Source of the DNA: Corinectria fuckeliana
Taxonomy: Eukaryota; Ascomycota; Sordariomycetes; Hypocreales; Nectriaceae
Reading direction: 5' to 3'
Assembly: GCA_019137255.1 (NCBI GenBank)
Contig: WPDH01000073.1
Span: 62,001-126,000, forward strand
Length of the DNA: 64,000 nt
Shown: positions 1-9,838 of the stretch, in pieces
How positions within the stretch are numbered: position 1 is the first letter of the stretch
Layout of the letters: each line of letters begins with the position of its first letter
Made by a program: the position numbers and the translations under genes
The notes under the pieces: generated by a model
What the model was told of the DNA's origin: nothing
Databases searched by the model: none
The model's input: the letters and a program-made list of their open reading frames with translations, nothing else

Positions 1-1100
1 TCCTGTGGTGGAGAGGCGCCAAAATCTTTTCCTAGGAATAATTATCTTGACCGTGTCACGAATTCGACATCGTCACGAATTGCAGATGCAGTTATTGGCC
101 GAGCCAACGATCTAACAGAGTCTAGCCTGGGAAGAAAAAGAAAAAGAAGAAAAAGAAGCTGAAAAAATAAAACAGTTCCCTACAGCCCGGTTCGAGGCAA
201 AGTTCCGACTTTTCCCTCGAGTCGGCAGATGTACGAATGAGTAACGTCGGTTGTATCGAGTTATTTCCAACTATCGCCTCACAGCCAAGGATGGATCTGA
301 TAGATAATGGCAATGCACGGGTACGGAACCGGATGGACTTTGACACCACCTCGGCTGAGCCCGACCCACGGTGATGTAAGAGAGACACACACTGCATGTC
401 CCCGTTGGCATATCTACAACCCGACCAGTCGTGGGACGTCGTTTGCCCATGACAAAGCTATAGGGCCAGCGTCCATTCTTGGATAACTTCATGCATGCAG
501 GTGCCATGCGTGGATTGTACCAATGGAACTTTCCGCTCACCGTCTTGCCACTACTCTGTGCTGTCTCCTTTGTCTGCCAACCTGCTTGGCATCCGTCTCC
601 CTCCAGCTCCAGTGTAATGGAAATTAGGATATGCGCCAATGACCAACAGGTGGGAACTCCAGGGCACTACTCCGTACGGAGTACATACATACCACGTTAA
701 TTATAGATCCCCCCCCTTTGAAAACAATCCCCCGTCTCCACGACTTGTTTCCTGTCAAATCTCGGTGGACCCATCCTATCACCCTTTGATTGAAGCTCAT
801 TTTGGGGTGCTCGGAGACTCCGCCATGAAGAAACTGCCGAACCAGTGAGCAGCGCTAGGCGTGGCGGAATGCCATCATCATCCACCGAAAAAAAGGGATA
901 CATCCGTCATAGCTTTTGCGATGATCGGTTTCGAATAGGAATGTCGGTATTTTGCGCGTTGCAGCGTGGGTGGTGCCGTTGTCTTGGGCTTAATTAATGC
1001 GAGGCTTGGGCGGCTCCTCCCAGCGTGCAGATCGCCGCCATGTAAATACAACTCGCACCGCCCGTCGCGCTGTGTCTTGTTCGCACATCAACCATCAGCT
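1..1100. other. Upstream non-coding region
   Basis: No open frame here resembles a protein. There is a purine-rich A/G tract at about 131-165 and a perfect 16-bp palindrome at 668-683. The last few hundred bases are probably the promoter and leader of the sedolisin gene. A TTAATTAATG stretch and a TGTAAATAC stretch lie within 110 bases of its start, but I see no clear TATA box. Confidence 0.5.
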
Positions 1101-2912
1101 ATGTTTTCCAGGTCTTTTCTCACGGCCTTGGCCCTGGTCGGCTCCAGCACTGCCAAGTTGGACTTGAGCTTCGACTTGGACTTGGACTTGGACCTGAAAC
1201 TGAACCTCCTCGAGCATGCGCTGGTTCTGCCAGCTGGCTGGAAGAAGATTGGCCAAACGCCCGATCCTGATCAACGCCTGCGACTCTCCCTAGCTCTGCG
1301 CCAGCCAGATATCGAATCCCTTCGGACCAAAGTGGGCAAAGGCTGCGACCGCCATCTCTCTCGGGAGGAAGCCCAGGCGCTCAGGGACCCCGACGAAGCA
1401 GACGTCAACGACGTGCTTGCGTGGCTCAAGGACAATGGCCTCGAAGCAAAGGCCACTGCAGATAGGGATTGGATCCACGTCAAGGCGACCGTCGAGGAAG
1501 CCGAGTCGCTCTTGGACATGACCATGGGCTACTACCAGTTCGAGGACAAGCAGCCTGTACTTCGTACGCAGAAGTACTCTGTGCCGGCGTCCGTCTTGGA
1601 CGCCATCAGCTTCATCCACCCGCTCGCCAACTTCATGCGCCCCACGAAGGAGTTGACCTCGCCCGACCCGGACACGACACCCGACATGCTCAGCCTCAGT
1701 CTTCTTGGGAAGCGAGACGCCGCCTGCAGCCCCGTGGTCACGCCCGACTGCCTCCGCAAACTGTACAACATCAACTACTCGCCGTCCGACAACAGGTCTT
1801 CTTCGATCCGCTTGGGGATTGCCGGCTTCCTCGATGAATATGCCAACTACCAGGACAGCGATGCGTTCCTCAAGATTCTGGCCCCGGACCTCTACGCAAA
1901 GAACTACAACTACTCAGTAGAGTTGCTGAACGGCGGCCAGAACTTGCAAGCACTCAATGAGTCGGGTGGGGAGGCAGCGCTCGATGTTCAGTATGCTATG
2001 GGGGTCGGTTATCCTACCGACATCGTCTACTACCTCTCGGGCGGCAGAGGGCTCAAGCTGGATAATGATGGCAACGAAGTCTCGGAGGGCCAATCGGACA
2101 ACGAGCCTTACCTCGAATTTGCCGAGTATCTCCTCGAAAAGTCCGATGACGAGCTTCCCCAGGTGCTCTCCATCTCATACGCCGACAACGAGGTCTCGGT
2201 GCCGCGGCTGTACGCTGAACGTACATGTGCCCTCTTCGGCCTCCTCGCGGCGCGCGGAACAACGGTTCTAGTAGCCTCCGGCGACGGCGGATCCAAGGGT
2301 TCAAGCAACTCCAACTGCCGCACCAACGACGGCACTAACCGGGACGTTGCCATGTCCGTCTTCCCGGCGACGTGCCCGTGGGTGACGAGCGTCGGCGGCG
2401 TGACCAACGTCCAAGATCCGCCGGCGGGGGCCGAGTTCAGCGGCGGCGGCTTCTCGCAATATTTCCCGCGCCAGGCGTGGCAAGATGCCGCGGTGAAGAG
2501 CTACGTCAAGGAGCTCAACGGGACGCTGGACGGCTACTACAACGCCAGCTTCCGGGCGGTGCCGGACATCTCGGCGGTGGCGAGCAGCTTCGTGGTGCGC
2601 CAGGGCGGCGAGGCGACGACGCTCCGGGGAACCAGCGCGAGCACGCCCGTGGTCGCGGCCATGATGGCGCTCATCAACGACGCGCGGGTGCGCAAGGGCA
2701 AGCGCACGCTGGGCTGGCTGAACGAGGTGCTGTACTCGGCCGAGGTGCGGGCGGTGCTGCAGGACGTCACCAAGGGCCAGAGCTATTCGTGCGACTTTAG
2801 CGAGGGCGGGCTCGTGGGCGGGTGGCCGGCGACGGAGGGGTACGATGCCATGACGGGCTTGGGCGTGCCGTCTGATTTCCAGAAGCTGTTTGATGTTCTG
2901 GTGGCTGTGTAG
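1101..2912 (+). CDS. Secreted sedolisin / tripeptidyl-peptidase (peptidase S53)
   Basis: Single-exon gene of 603 aa, a normal size for fungal sedolisins. It is an acid-acting serine-carboxyl protease made as a secreted zymogen that removes tripeptides or cleaves internally in the extracellular space. The ATG at 1101 gives a good signal peptide (MFSRSFLTALALVGSSTAK); the frame is open upstream to 966 but that would bury the signal. The N-terminal part is the pro-domain. The catalytic Glu and Asp lie in GGEAALDVQ (E291, D295), and the Ser is in GTSAS (S512). The C-terminal part, with DVTKGQSYSCDF, fits the calcium-binding end. An unusual Leu-Asp repeat (LDLDLDL) directly follows the signal peptide. 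Family assignment is firm; whether it is TPP- or endopeptidase-type cannot be told. Confidence 0.93.
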   Translation: MFSRSFLTALALVGSSTAKLDLSFDLDLDLDLKLNLLEHALVLPAGWKKIGQTPDPDQRLRLSLALRQPDIESLRTKVGKGCDRHLSREEAQALRDPDEADVNDVLAWLKDNGLEAKATADRDWIHVKATVEEAESLLDMTMGYYQFEDKQPVLRTQKYSVPASVLDAISFIHPLANFMRPTKELTSPDPDTTPDMLSLSLLGKRDAACSPVVTPDCLRKLYNINYSPSDNRSSSIRLGIAGFLDEYANYQDSDAFLKILAPDLYAKNYNYSVELLNGGQNLQALNESGGEAALDVQYAMGVGYPTDIVYYLSGGRGLKLDNDGNEVSEGQSDNEPYLEFAEYLLEKSDDELPQVLSISYADNEVSVPRLYAERTCALFGLLAARGTTVLVASGDGGSKGSSNSNCRTNDGTNRDVAMSVFPATCPWVTSVGGVTNVQDPPAGAEFSGGGFSQYFPRQAWQDAAVKSYVKELNGTLDGYYNASFRAVPDISAVASSFVVRQGGEATTLRGTSASTPVVAAMMALINDARVRKGKRTLGWLNEVLYSAEVRAVLQDVTKGQSYSCDFSEGGLVGGWPATEGYDAMTGLGVPSDFQKLFDVLVAV

Positions 2913-3828
2913 AATGCTTGGGGCGAGAAGGCGTAATTACTGTACGGTAGACACCCAGACTGGAATCGGGCCAGGAAAAGCAAATAATAGAATCTGCGTT
3001 TCGGGCCCTTGACCACAACCCATTGTTCATGCGTCGACGGGAAACAAAGAATCGATTATTTTGTTGTGGCGTTGTGAGCGGAGCGGAGTCGCATCATGCC
3101 GCTCACTATCCCGTCCGTCCCGCCGCCGGAAAATGAGCTGTGACTGTCGGCCTCCGGAGAGGCTGGAGCCCCAAAGCTAAAGAGCCCGCCCACACCGCCC
3201 ACTGAAGACTGAGGAATAGTGGACAATCGGCCCTGTGGGCTTATCGATAGCCATCCCTTCAGCGCGTACTCAAGATCAACAAGGCCCTAGCTCACCTCTA
3301 AGGCCGGCCGACCTATCGCGTTCTGGACTGCATCGCCGAACACAATCAGCCTCGAGTCCTTGACGCCGCTCCTCTTTCGCAATTCAACACCAGAGGACGA
3401 GTCGCTCATGTAAAACGCTGCTCGCGCTGGTGTCTTGGTTCGATTGCAGAGAGATTTCCGCTCCCCCCCCGTTCGGTTTACCATTCCCCGTCTGCTAATT
3501 CTCCGCTCCGCTGCGACGTCGCGCTGCTGCTCCCGCCCGCGATCCCATGACGCCAGTCGCTGCTCTCTGAACTGAACGTCGGACCACACAACAGCCCAGC
3601 CTCAGACCTCGCTCAACTCACCGGTTTCGAATCCCCCCTCCCTTCCCCAACGCGCAATGTCGACGTGCTCCGTGTCTTCTGCACAACTCTAGAGCTCGTG
3701 GACGCTGTCCCTGACTTCCACCGCGGATCCAATCACTCCACCACCACGCAACCGTGAGGAATCGCTCGACTTGACGCGCGACGCGGCGGGCTGCTCCTCG
3801 CCCGCCTCCCGCCCGCCCTCCGCCTACA
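2913..3828. other. Intergenic region between sedolisin and sirtuin genes
   Basis: No coding sequence seen. It should hold the sedolisin 3'UTR and the sirtuin promoter and leader; the last 300 bases are rich in CCTCC/CCGCC pyrimidine runs typical of a fungal leader. Confidence 0.5.
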
Positions 3829-6668
3829 ATGCCGACCACGCACGTCCAGCCAGACTCCCACGAGCAGCTCCAGGGAATCGCCAATGCGCTGCTCAAGGCG
3901 CGCAAGGTCGTGGTCGTCACGGGCGCTGGCATCAGCACCAACTCGGGCATTCCTGTATGTGCCCTGCCGTGCTCTGTCCCCCGCTTCGTGGGGGACAGCG
4001 AGGCAATCGACACTGACTTTCCCAGGACTTCCGCTCCGAGAACGGCCTCTACTCGCTGATCCAGTCGCAATTCGATGCCGCTGCGCGCCAAGCGCGTCAA
4101 GCTGAGCTGGCGGTTCAGAGCGACGCCACCGACAAGCAATCGAGCGGGTTCGACAATGGTCGGGCAAGAAAACGACGAAGGCTGTCGTGTGACAACGCTT
4201 CCGACTCTAGCAACAAACCAGAAGATATCCAGGAAGAAATCCAGGTTCAACTCGACCTCCCAATGCGAGAGGAAGACGAATTCGCCGAGGATATCAAGGA
4301 CGGGGAGGAGCAACTGCCACGCCGAGTAGAAGCCCTGCCTCTCGTCACACCCAGACGGAGCACTAGGAATTCACTCTCAATCGCGCAGTCAACGACACCG
4401 CCTCTGTCCTCGCCGCCCCCCGAGGATCTCATTGTACCGCCGGCTAGATTTCGAACGCGTCATCGCAGTCGTCTCGCCGACGTTAAGATTCCACCCAGCT
4501 CGTCGCCTCTTTCGAGTCCGCCTCCCGTTCTCTTCGACCCGTTCGACCTAGGATCGCCCATGCAAGATAGCTCTAGTCGTCGCAGTACCTCGCCTTCCGA
4601 GGTCGACGACTCTCCCTCGACAAATCCCATTAGTTCATCCCAAGTGTCCGCGTCGGGTAAAAGCACGCTGCCTAATATGAAAGGAAAGGACATGTTCGAC
4701 GTATCAATCTGGGCGGATCCTGTGCGGACATCTGTCTTTTACACGTTTACCACGACGTTGCGGCAGACGGTCAGGAATATAGAGCCCACAAGCTCCCATC
4801 GCTTCATCAGTCACCTAAGAGACCGAGGGAAGCTTGTCCGTTGCTACACCCAGAACATTGACCAGATCGAGGAAAAGGTCGGCCTTTCGACTTCGCTACA
4901 CGCCGGCCCCGGCAGCCGCGGACGATTTTCACGCCGATCGACGGCCAACATGACCCAACTTGGCAAAATGGTTGAAGAAGCTTCAAGCACCAACGCCGAC
5001 CAAGGCTCATCCGAGAAATCGCAACAGACGTCGGACTCAGAGCCGAACCAGCAGTCTCAATCTAGTCAATCCGACGGAACCGAGACCCCAGCTGTTACTG
5101 AGAATGAGCAGTCTTCGTTGGAGCCCACCAAGGCGTCCCAAAAGAACCCTCGCCGGGAACTGCCACGCTCGGGCGTTGAGTGTGTCTTCCTCCACGGATC
5201 TCTGGAGCTGTTGAGGTGTTTTCTTTGCGGTCGCGTCTGTTCATGGGATGACCATGACAGGCAGCTAGAGACAATGTCGGGACAGCAGCCGGAATGTCCT
5301 CACTGTGTCGGCGCAACGACTGCCCGAGAGGAAAAGGGGAAGCGAGCTCTGGGTGTCGGCAAGCTAAGGCCCGACATTGTGCTCTACGGCGAAGAACACC
5401 CCAACTCACACCTAATCAGCCCCATCGTCACGCACGACTTGGCACTCAGCCCCGACTTGCTTCTCATTCTGGGCACCAGCTTGCGAGTGCACGGGCTCAA
5501 GGTCATGGTCCGCGAGTTCGCCAAGGCAGTGCACACAAAGGGCGGCAAGGTTGTATTTGTCAACTTCACAAAGCCGCCCGAAAGCTCCTGGGGAGATATT
5601 ATTGACTACTGGATCGAGTGGGACTGCGACGCCTGGGTCGCCGACCTGCAGGATAAGATACCCAAGCTCTGGAAAGAACCCGAGCTGCCCAAGCCTAAGA
5701 AGAAGCGGGAATCCAACGGCGTCCCGGAGGATGGAGAGAAGGTGGAGGTGAAGAAGCCGCCTCCCGCCAACCCGGTGGCTCTTCGAGACACCAAAGTCAC
5801 GGGGGCGTACTGGACGCTGAAGATTATGGACGCCCTTGACAGTATAACAGGCACAACTCAACCCGACCGCCGGGCTTCAATATCAGCGTCGGTGACAACG
5901 ACAGCAACAGCAGCGGTGAACGATGCTTGGCCAAACCTAGAGAAGAAGATGGACAAGCCCGGGACCAGACCCAGGCGGCCCCGCAAGTCGGCTCCCGGTG
6001 CTCTCGGACGGCCCAAGAAGCCTCCATCGACACTCAACCCCAACCACGGTCGGTCTCGTCAAAAGCGCGATCTCGCGGGACCTGCAGGCGCTGTACAGCC
6101 AGTCAAGACGCCCAAGAAAGCAGAGCCTATCATTCAGCAGACGAGCTCCATCCTCGATTCCGTCAAATCGAACCCCCGAGTGAGGAAGCGGAAGAAGATT
6201 GACGGCGAGGAGGTGGTGATTCCCACGGTTGGCAAGCGCCGAACCGCTCCAGACGCATACAGGTCTGCCGCAGCAGAGCTGGAACTGCCGCCGTTGAGAC
6301 CCCAGCCGCCCAGCATGACGGGCTCGCGCTATGGAAAGCCGATGCCCCTGGAGCCCAGAAGCCCCCCGGCAGGACCGTTGGCTTCCATCTCGGTCAACAT
6401 GCGCGGGGCGATGGTGTTCAAGAGGAAGAACGCCTTCTACCTCGACGACCCGCTGGTCGGGAGTCTCCAGCAGGCGCCCAGCTGGTGGCAAGCGACCAAG
6501 GGCGACACCACCATCGTGGTGAAGCACGACAGCGGACCGGACGAGGCGAACGCGGCGCTGGCGCTGGCCAACATGAGTCAAGGCAGCCCGGGGATGCACG
6601 AGGTTCCGAGAGGGTCGATAGACTTGGATTTGAGGAGTTGGGGCACACGGTGGTCATGCAAGGGATAG
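3829..6668 (+). CDS. hst3: Sirtuin, Hst3/Hst4 class NAD-dependent histone deacetylase
   Basis: Two exons, 3829-3954 and 4026-6668, with intron GTATGT...CCCAG at 3955-4025; spliced product 922 aa. The intron lies between GAGISTNSGIP and DFRS, two halves of the classic sirtuin NAD site, which proves the join. Residues 26-46 hold the GAG and DFRS motifs; CYTQNID is at 315-321; the catalytic His is H432 in LHGSLELLRC; four zinc cysteines are C440/C443 and C466/C469; GTSLRVHG follows. Between DFRS and TQNID is an insertion of roughly 190 polar, low-complexity residues, and a shorter one precedes the catalytic His. The C-terminal ~300 residues are basic with RKRKK-type clusters, probably nuclear targeting. 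The family removes acetyl from histone H3 K56; in aspergilli (HstD) it also affects secondary metabolism. The class is inferred from motif spacing and wording, not from alignment. Confidence 0.9.
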
Positions 6669-7331
6669 ACGCGGCCGGTTCTTTGTTCTTTGCGAGCGAG
6701 CATTGGGAGCCCGGTGTCCAGGGGCAAAGCACACGGGTGGTTTTATGCGGGGAACGATGGCAGGGCAATGCAAGAGGGAGAAGAAGCCAAGCGCGGCGGC
6801 TACGACAAGTTATGAGGCGTTTTGGGATCCCGGGCAGCAGGGTATCATGTCAGACTTGGGGGAAATTACTATCTTGATTTGAGTACCATCCGGCACATTG
6901 ACTGACGAACTGACGTGGCCTCTGGATGTGACGTTGGACAGCTCTCAGCCGATGCAGGAGCTGCGATGAGCAATTCTCGAAAAGAGTCACTGCGAAGTGA
7001 ACCAATTGCACGCCAAGCAAGGGTCTTAATCACGCAGCAGCTGCATCTCGGTGCAAGCCGGCTAAAGGCGGCCTTTATGCCGTCTTTTTTTATTAATAAT
7101 ACTAGGTCCGTCTTCGCTTCAGAATCCATCATCTCGAATGGAGGGAGCAGAAGGGCGCCGTTGACGCATCGCATAGTGGGGTAGATTAGATGAAAAGGGT
7201 TGGTTACTAGATTAGCCATTTGACTCATCCCGCTGGCCACAAGGCTTATAAAAGGAAGAGACGGATATTCTATTCTACGTTGCCCGTCTCAAAACCAACA
7301 CAAAGCTTCTTGGAACCGAACAGCTACAAAA
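6669..7331. other. Intergenic region, promoter of egt2-like gene
   Basis: No coding sequence recognised. Contains the sirtuin 3' end and the egt2-like promoter with a TATA box at 7247-7253. Confidence 0.5.
7247..7253 (+). promoter_or_regulatory. TATA box of the egt2-like gene
   Basis: TATAAAA in the context CTTATAAAAGG, 79 bases before the ATG at 7332, at the spacing expected for a short fungal leader. Confidence 0.6.
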
Positions 7332-8782
7332 ATGGGATCAGTGGATAATGGTACTTCGCGGGAGCTTCCCGTCCGAGGGAAGCCCGCGGAGTCGGTGTTT
7401 GGCAAGGCTCTGAGCAAGGAGTTTCTGTTTGATCCGGAGTGGAGGAACCTCAACCACGGTGAGTGAAGTCATGTCTTGCCTTGCCTTGTCTCTTACATAC
7501 TGGTCGACGACTCACACTTGAAACAGGCTCCTTTGGGACGTACCCCAAGGCCATCAAGGCCAAGTTCCGCGGCTATCAGGATGCGGCCGAGGCCCGTCCC
7601 GACCCCTTCATCCGCTACGAGTACCCCAGGCTGCTGGACGAGTCGCGCGCGGCCGTGGCCAAGCTGGTCAACGCGCCCGAGGACACGGTCGTGTTCGTGC
7701 AGAACGCCACCGTCGGCGTCAACACCGTCTTCCGGAACCTGGTGTGGAACCCGGACGGCCGGGACGTCGTCGTCAGCTTCTCGACCATCTACGAGGCGTG
7801 CGGCAAGGTGGCTGACTTCCTGGTCGACTACCACGAGGGCAAGCTGTCGACGCACGAGATCGCGCTGACGTACCCGCTCGAGGACGCCGCCGTGCTGCGC
7901 AAGTTCCGCGCCGCCGTGGCCGCGCTCGAGGCGGCCGGCAAGCGGGCGCGCGTGTGCGTCTTCGACGTCGTGTCGTCGCGGCCTGGCGTCGTGTTCCCGT
8001 GGGAGGCCATGGTCGCCGCGTGCCGGGAGCTCGGCGTGCTCAGCATGGTGGACGGCGCGCAGGGCGTCGGCATGGTGCGGCTGGACCTGGCGGCCGCGGA
8101 CCCGGACTTCTTCGTGTCCAACTGCCACAAGTGGCTCTTCGCGCCGCGCGGGTGCGCCGTGCTGTACACGCCGCGGCGCAACCAGCACCTGGTGGCCACG
8201 ACGCTGGCCACGAGCCACGGCTACGTGCCCCGGGGGGCGGCCGCGCGCACGTCGCCGCTGCCGCCGAGCGCGAAGCCGGCCTTTGTCACCAGCTTCGAGT
8301 TCTGCGGCACGCTGGACAACTCGCCGTACCTGTGCGTCAAGGACGCCGTGGCCTGGCGCCGCGACGTGCTGGGCGGCGAGGACGCCGTGCTGGCGTACCT
8401 GTGGGGCCTGAACAAGGCCGGCAGCCAGCTGGTGGCCGACGCGCTGGGGACGGCCGTCATGGAGAACGCCGCCGGCACGCTGCGCAACTGCGCCATGGCC
8501 AACGTCGCGCTGCCCATCTGGACCGGGGCGGAGGCGGAGGCGGAGGCGGCCGAGGAGGGCGGAGGCACGGTGCTCTCGGCCGAGGACAGCAAGACGGCCT
8601 TCCAGTGGATCCTGACCACCATGATCGGCGACTACAAGACCTTCCTGTCGCTGTTTGTGCACGGCGGCCGGTTCTGGGCGCGCATCAGTGCGCAGGTGTA
8701 CCTGGACCTCGACGACTACCAGTACGCGGCCAAGGTGCTGAAGGAGATTTGCGAGCGGGTCGCGAAGAAGGAGTACCTGTGA
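7332..8782 (+). CDS. egt2: PLP-dependent class V aminotransferase-fold enzyme, Egt2-like C-S lyase
   Basis: Two exons, 7332-7458 and 7527-8782, with intron GTGAGT...AAACAG; product 460 aa. The intron splits the Gly codon of NHGSFG, a hallmark near the N-terminus of this family. The PLP lysine is K244 in NCHKWLFAPRG, preceded by DGAQGVGMV, whose Asp binds the PLP pyridine nitrogen. Y131 in TIYEACGK matches the position of the active-site Tyr reported for Neurospora Egt2. The best family match I recall is fungal Egt2, which breaks the C-S bond of hercynylcysteine sulfoxide to give ergothioneine, a cytosolic thiol antioxidant. Such genes are often annotated as isopenicillin N epimerase-like. Egt1, the partner enzyme, is not in the window. 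Coding exons are strongly GC-rich at third positions. A general cysteine desulfurase or epimerase role is less likely. Confidence 0.82.
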
Positions 8783-9312
8783 TGCTGCAGATGGAGTTGG
8801 CTAGGCGAGGCAGCGAGTTTGTACTGGACATCTGGCGGCCTGTTCTGCAGTGGACCTCACGATGACGACCCTGGCGGCGTGGCAGGGCTCCAGTACAAGT
8901 GAGGCTATACCCATTGGAAGGTGTCTTTGGGCTGTTCAGCCGCAGCTAGCGGCTGAGGTTGGTCTGCCTCCACCATCCAAGTAGTCCATATAAATCTAGA
9001 ACATGTGTTCCCCGCTGGGTTATCGTCGTCGAGCTCTCTTTGTGCCCCTCGACTCGCGGGGTAGCTCACGAGACCGGGATTCGTGCGCCCGATCACCGAG
9101 ACATGCAGTGTCAGCTGAGCCGTAGTCAGAAAGCCTTGCTCTTTGCAGGAGATTAAGATCCAAGTCTAGAACATAAGTAATTCGTAGGTCTAAGTAAGCA
9201 GACCGGAATATAAGCCAGGGTCGCCTCTAAGGAATCGCACCGTCCATCTTGGTTGCACTGTACCCCAGCATTCTCCCTCAAAACAAGCATCCCCTCGCCT
9301 CGCCTCCAAACT
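8783..9312. other. Intergenic region
   Basis: No gene seen. Holds the egt2-like 3'UTR and the leader of the small downstream gene. Confidence 0.5.
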
Positions 9313-9690
9313 ATGGGAAACCAACAATCCGGCCCATCCCCGGGCGACGCCGCCGACGCAAAAGACGCCAAGAAGCAATCCCTCTACAAGCGCATGCACG
9401 ACAAGAAGCGCAGCCAGCCCCTCAGCGACGAGGACATCCTCAAGTACACGGGCAAGACGCGCGACGAGCTGAAGACGTGGGCCGACGGCCGGCCCGGCGT
9501 CGGCAAGAACCAGCCCGCCGGCCGCCTGGCTATGGGCGAGACCTCCGGGCTAGCCGGCATGGTCGCCGCCGAGGGGTTCGGAGGCTGGGGCCCGTCGTCG
9601 GAGCCGAACGATGCGAAGCGGGGGATGAAGTTTCCACCGGGGCCGGGGCCGGGGCCGGGGCAGGGGCGGGGACAGGGGCGGAAGCAGTGA
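9313..9690 (+). CDS. Small conserved-type protein with N-myristoylation signature
   Basis: Product of 125 aa without introns. The start at 9313 gives MGNQQSGP, a good N-myristoyltransferase site (Gly2, Ser6), so lipid anchoring to membrane is inferred; an in-frame codon at 9253 would hide it. The middle is polar and charged (SLYKRMHDKKR, then LSDEDILKYTGKTRDELKTW, which looks helical), and the end is a Gly-Pro repeat (GPGPGPGPGQGRGQGRKQ) with a basic tail. I do not recognise a named family. The gene lies 148 bases before the HET gene on the same strand; fungi do not usually share transcripts over such gaps, so a link is not implied. It reads as a real gene from its composition and codon use, but it has not been shown to be expressed. 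Confidence 0.65.
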   Translation: MGNQQSGPSPGDAADAKDAKKQSLYKRMHDKKRSQPLSDEDILKYTGKTRDELKTWADGRPGVGKNQPAGRLAMGETSGLAGMVAAEGFGGWGPSSEPNDAKRGMKFPPGPGPGPGQGRGQGRKQ

Positions 9691-9838
9691 GCTTTGACTG
9701 TTGATTTAAAGGCTTGGCCTGCGGATACCGAGCTGCTTGACTTGTTCATATCGAGTGAGTCGAGAGAATATAACATTCGTCGAATAAGTGTATTGATCGG
9801 ATCGCTTGTCTGTGCCGGGGCTGTGATCCTCCGTCATC

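Noticed and set aside
966..1100. 45-codon N-terminal extension of the sedolisin
   Set aside because: It would place 45 non-hydrophobic residues before a good signal peptide starting at 1101.
3615..3635. TTTCGAATCC resembling a tRNA T-loop
   Set aside because: No matching stems, D-arm or anticodon arm could be placed around it.
7493..8662. 389-codon minus frame opposite the egt2-like gene
   Set aside because: Antisense shadow caused by strong third-position GC; His/Arg/Val-rich repeats of no family.
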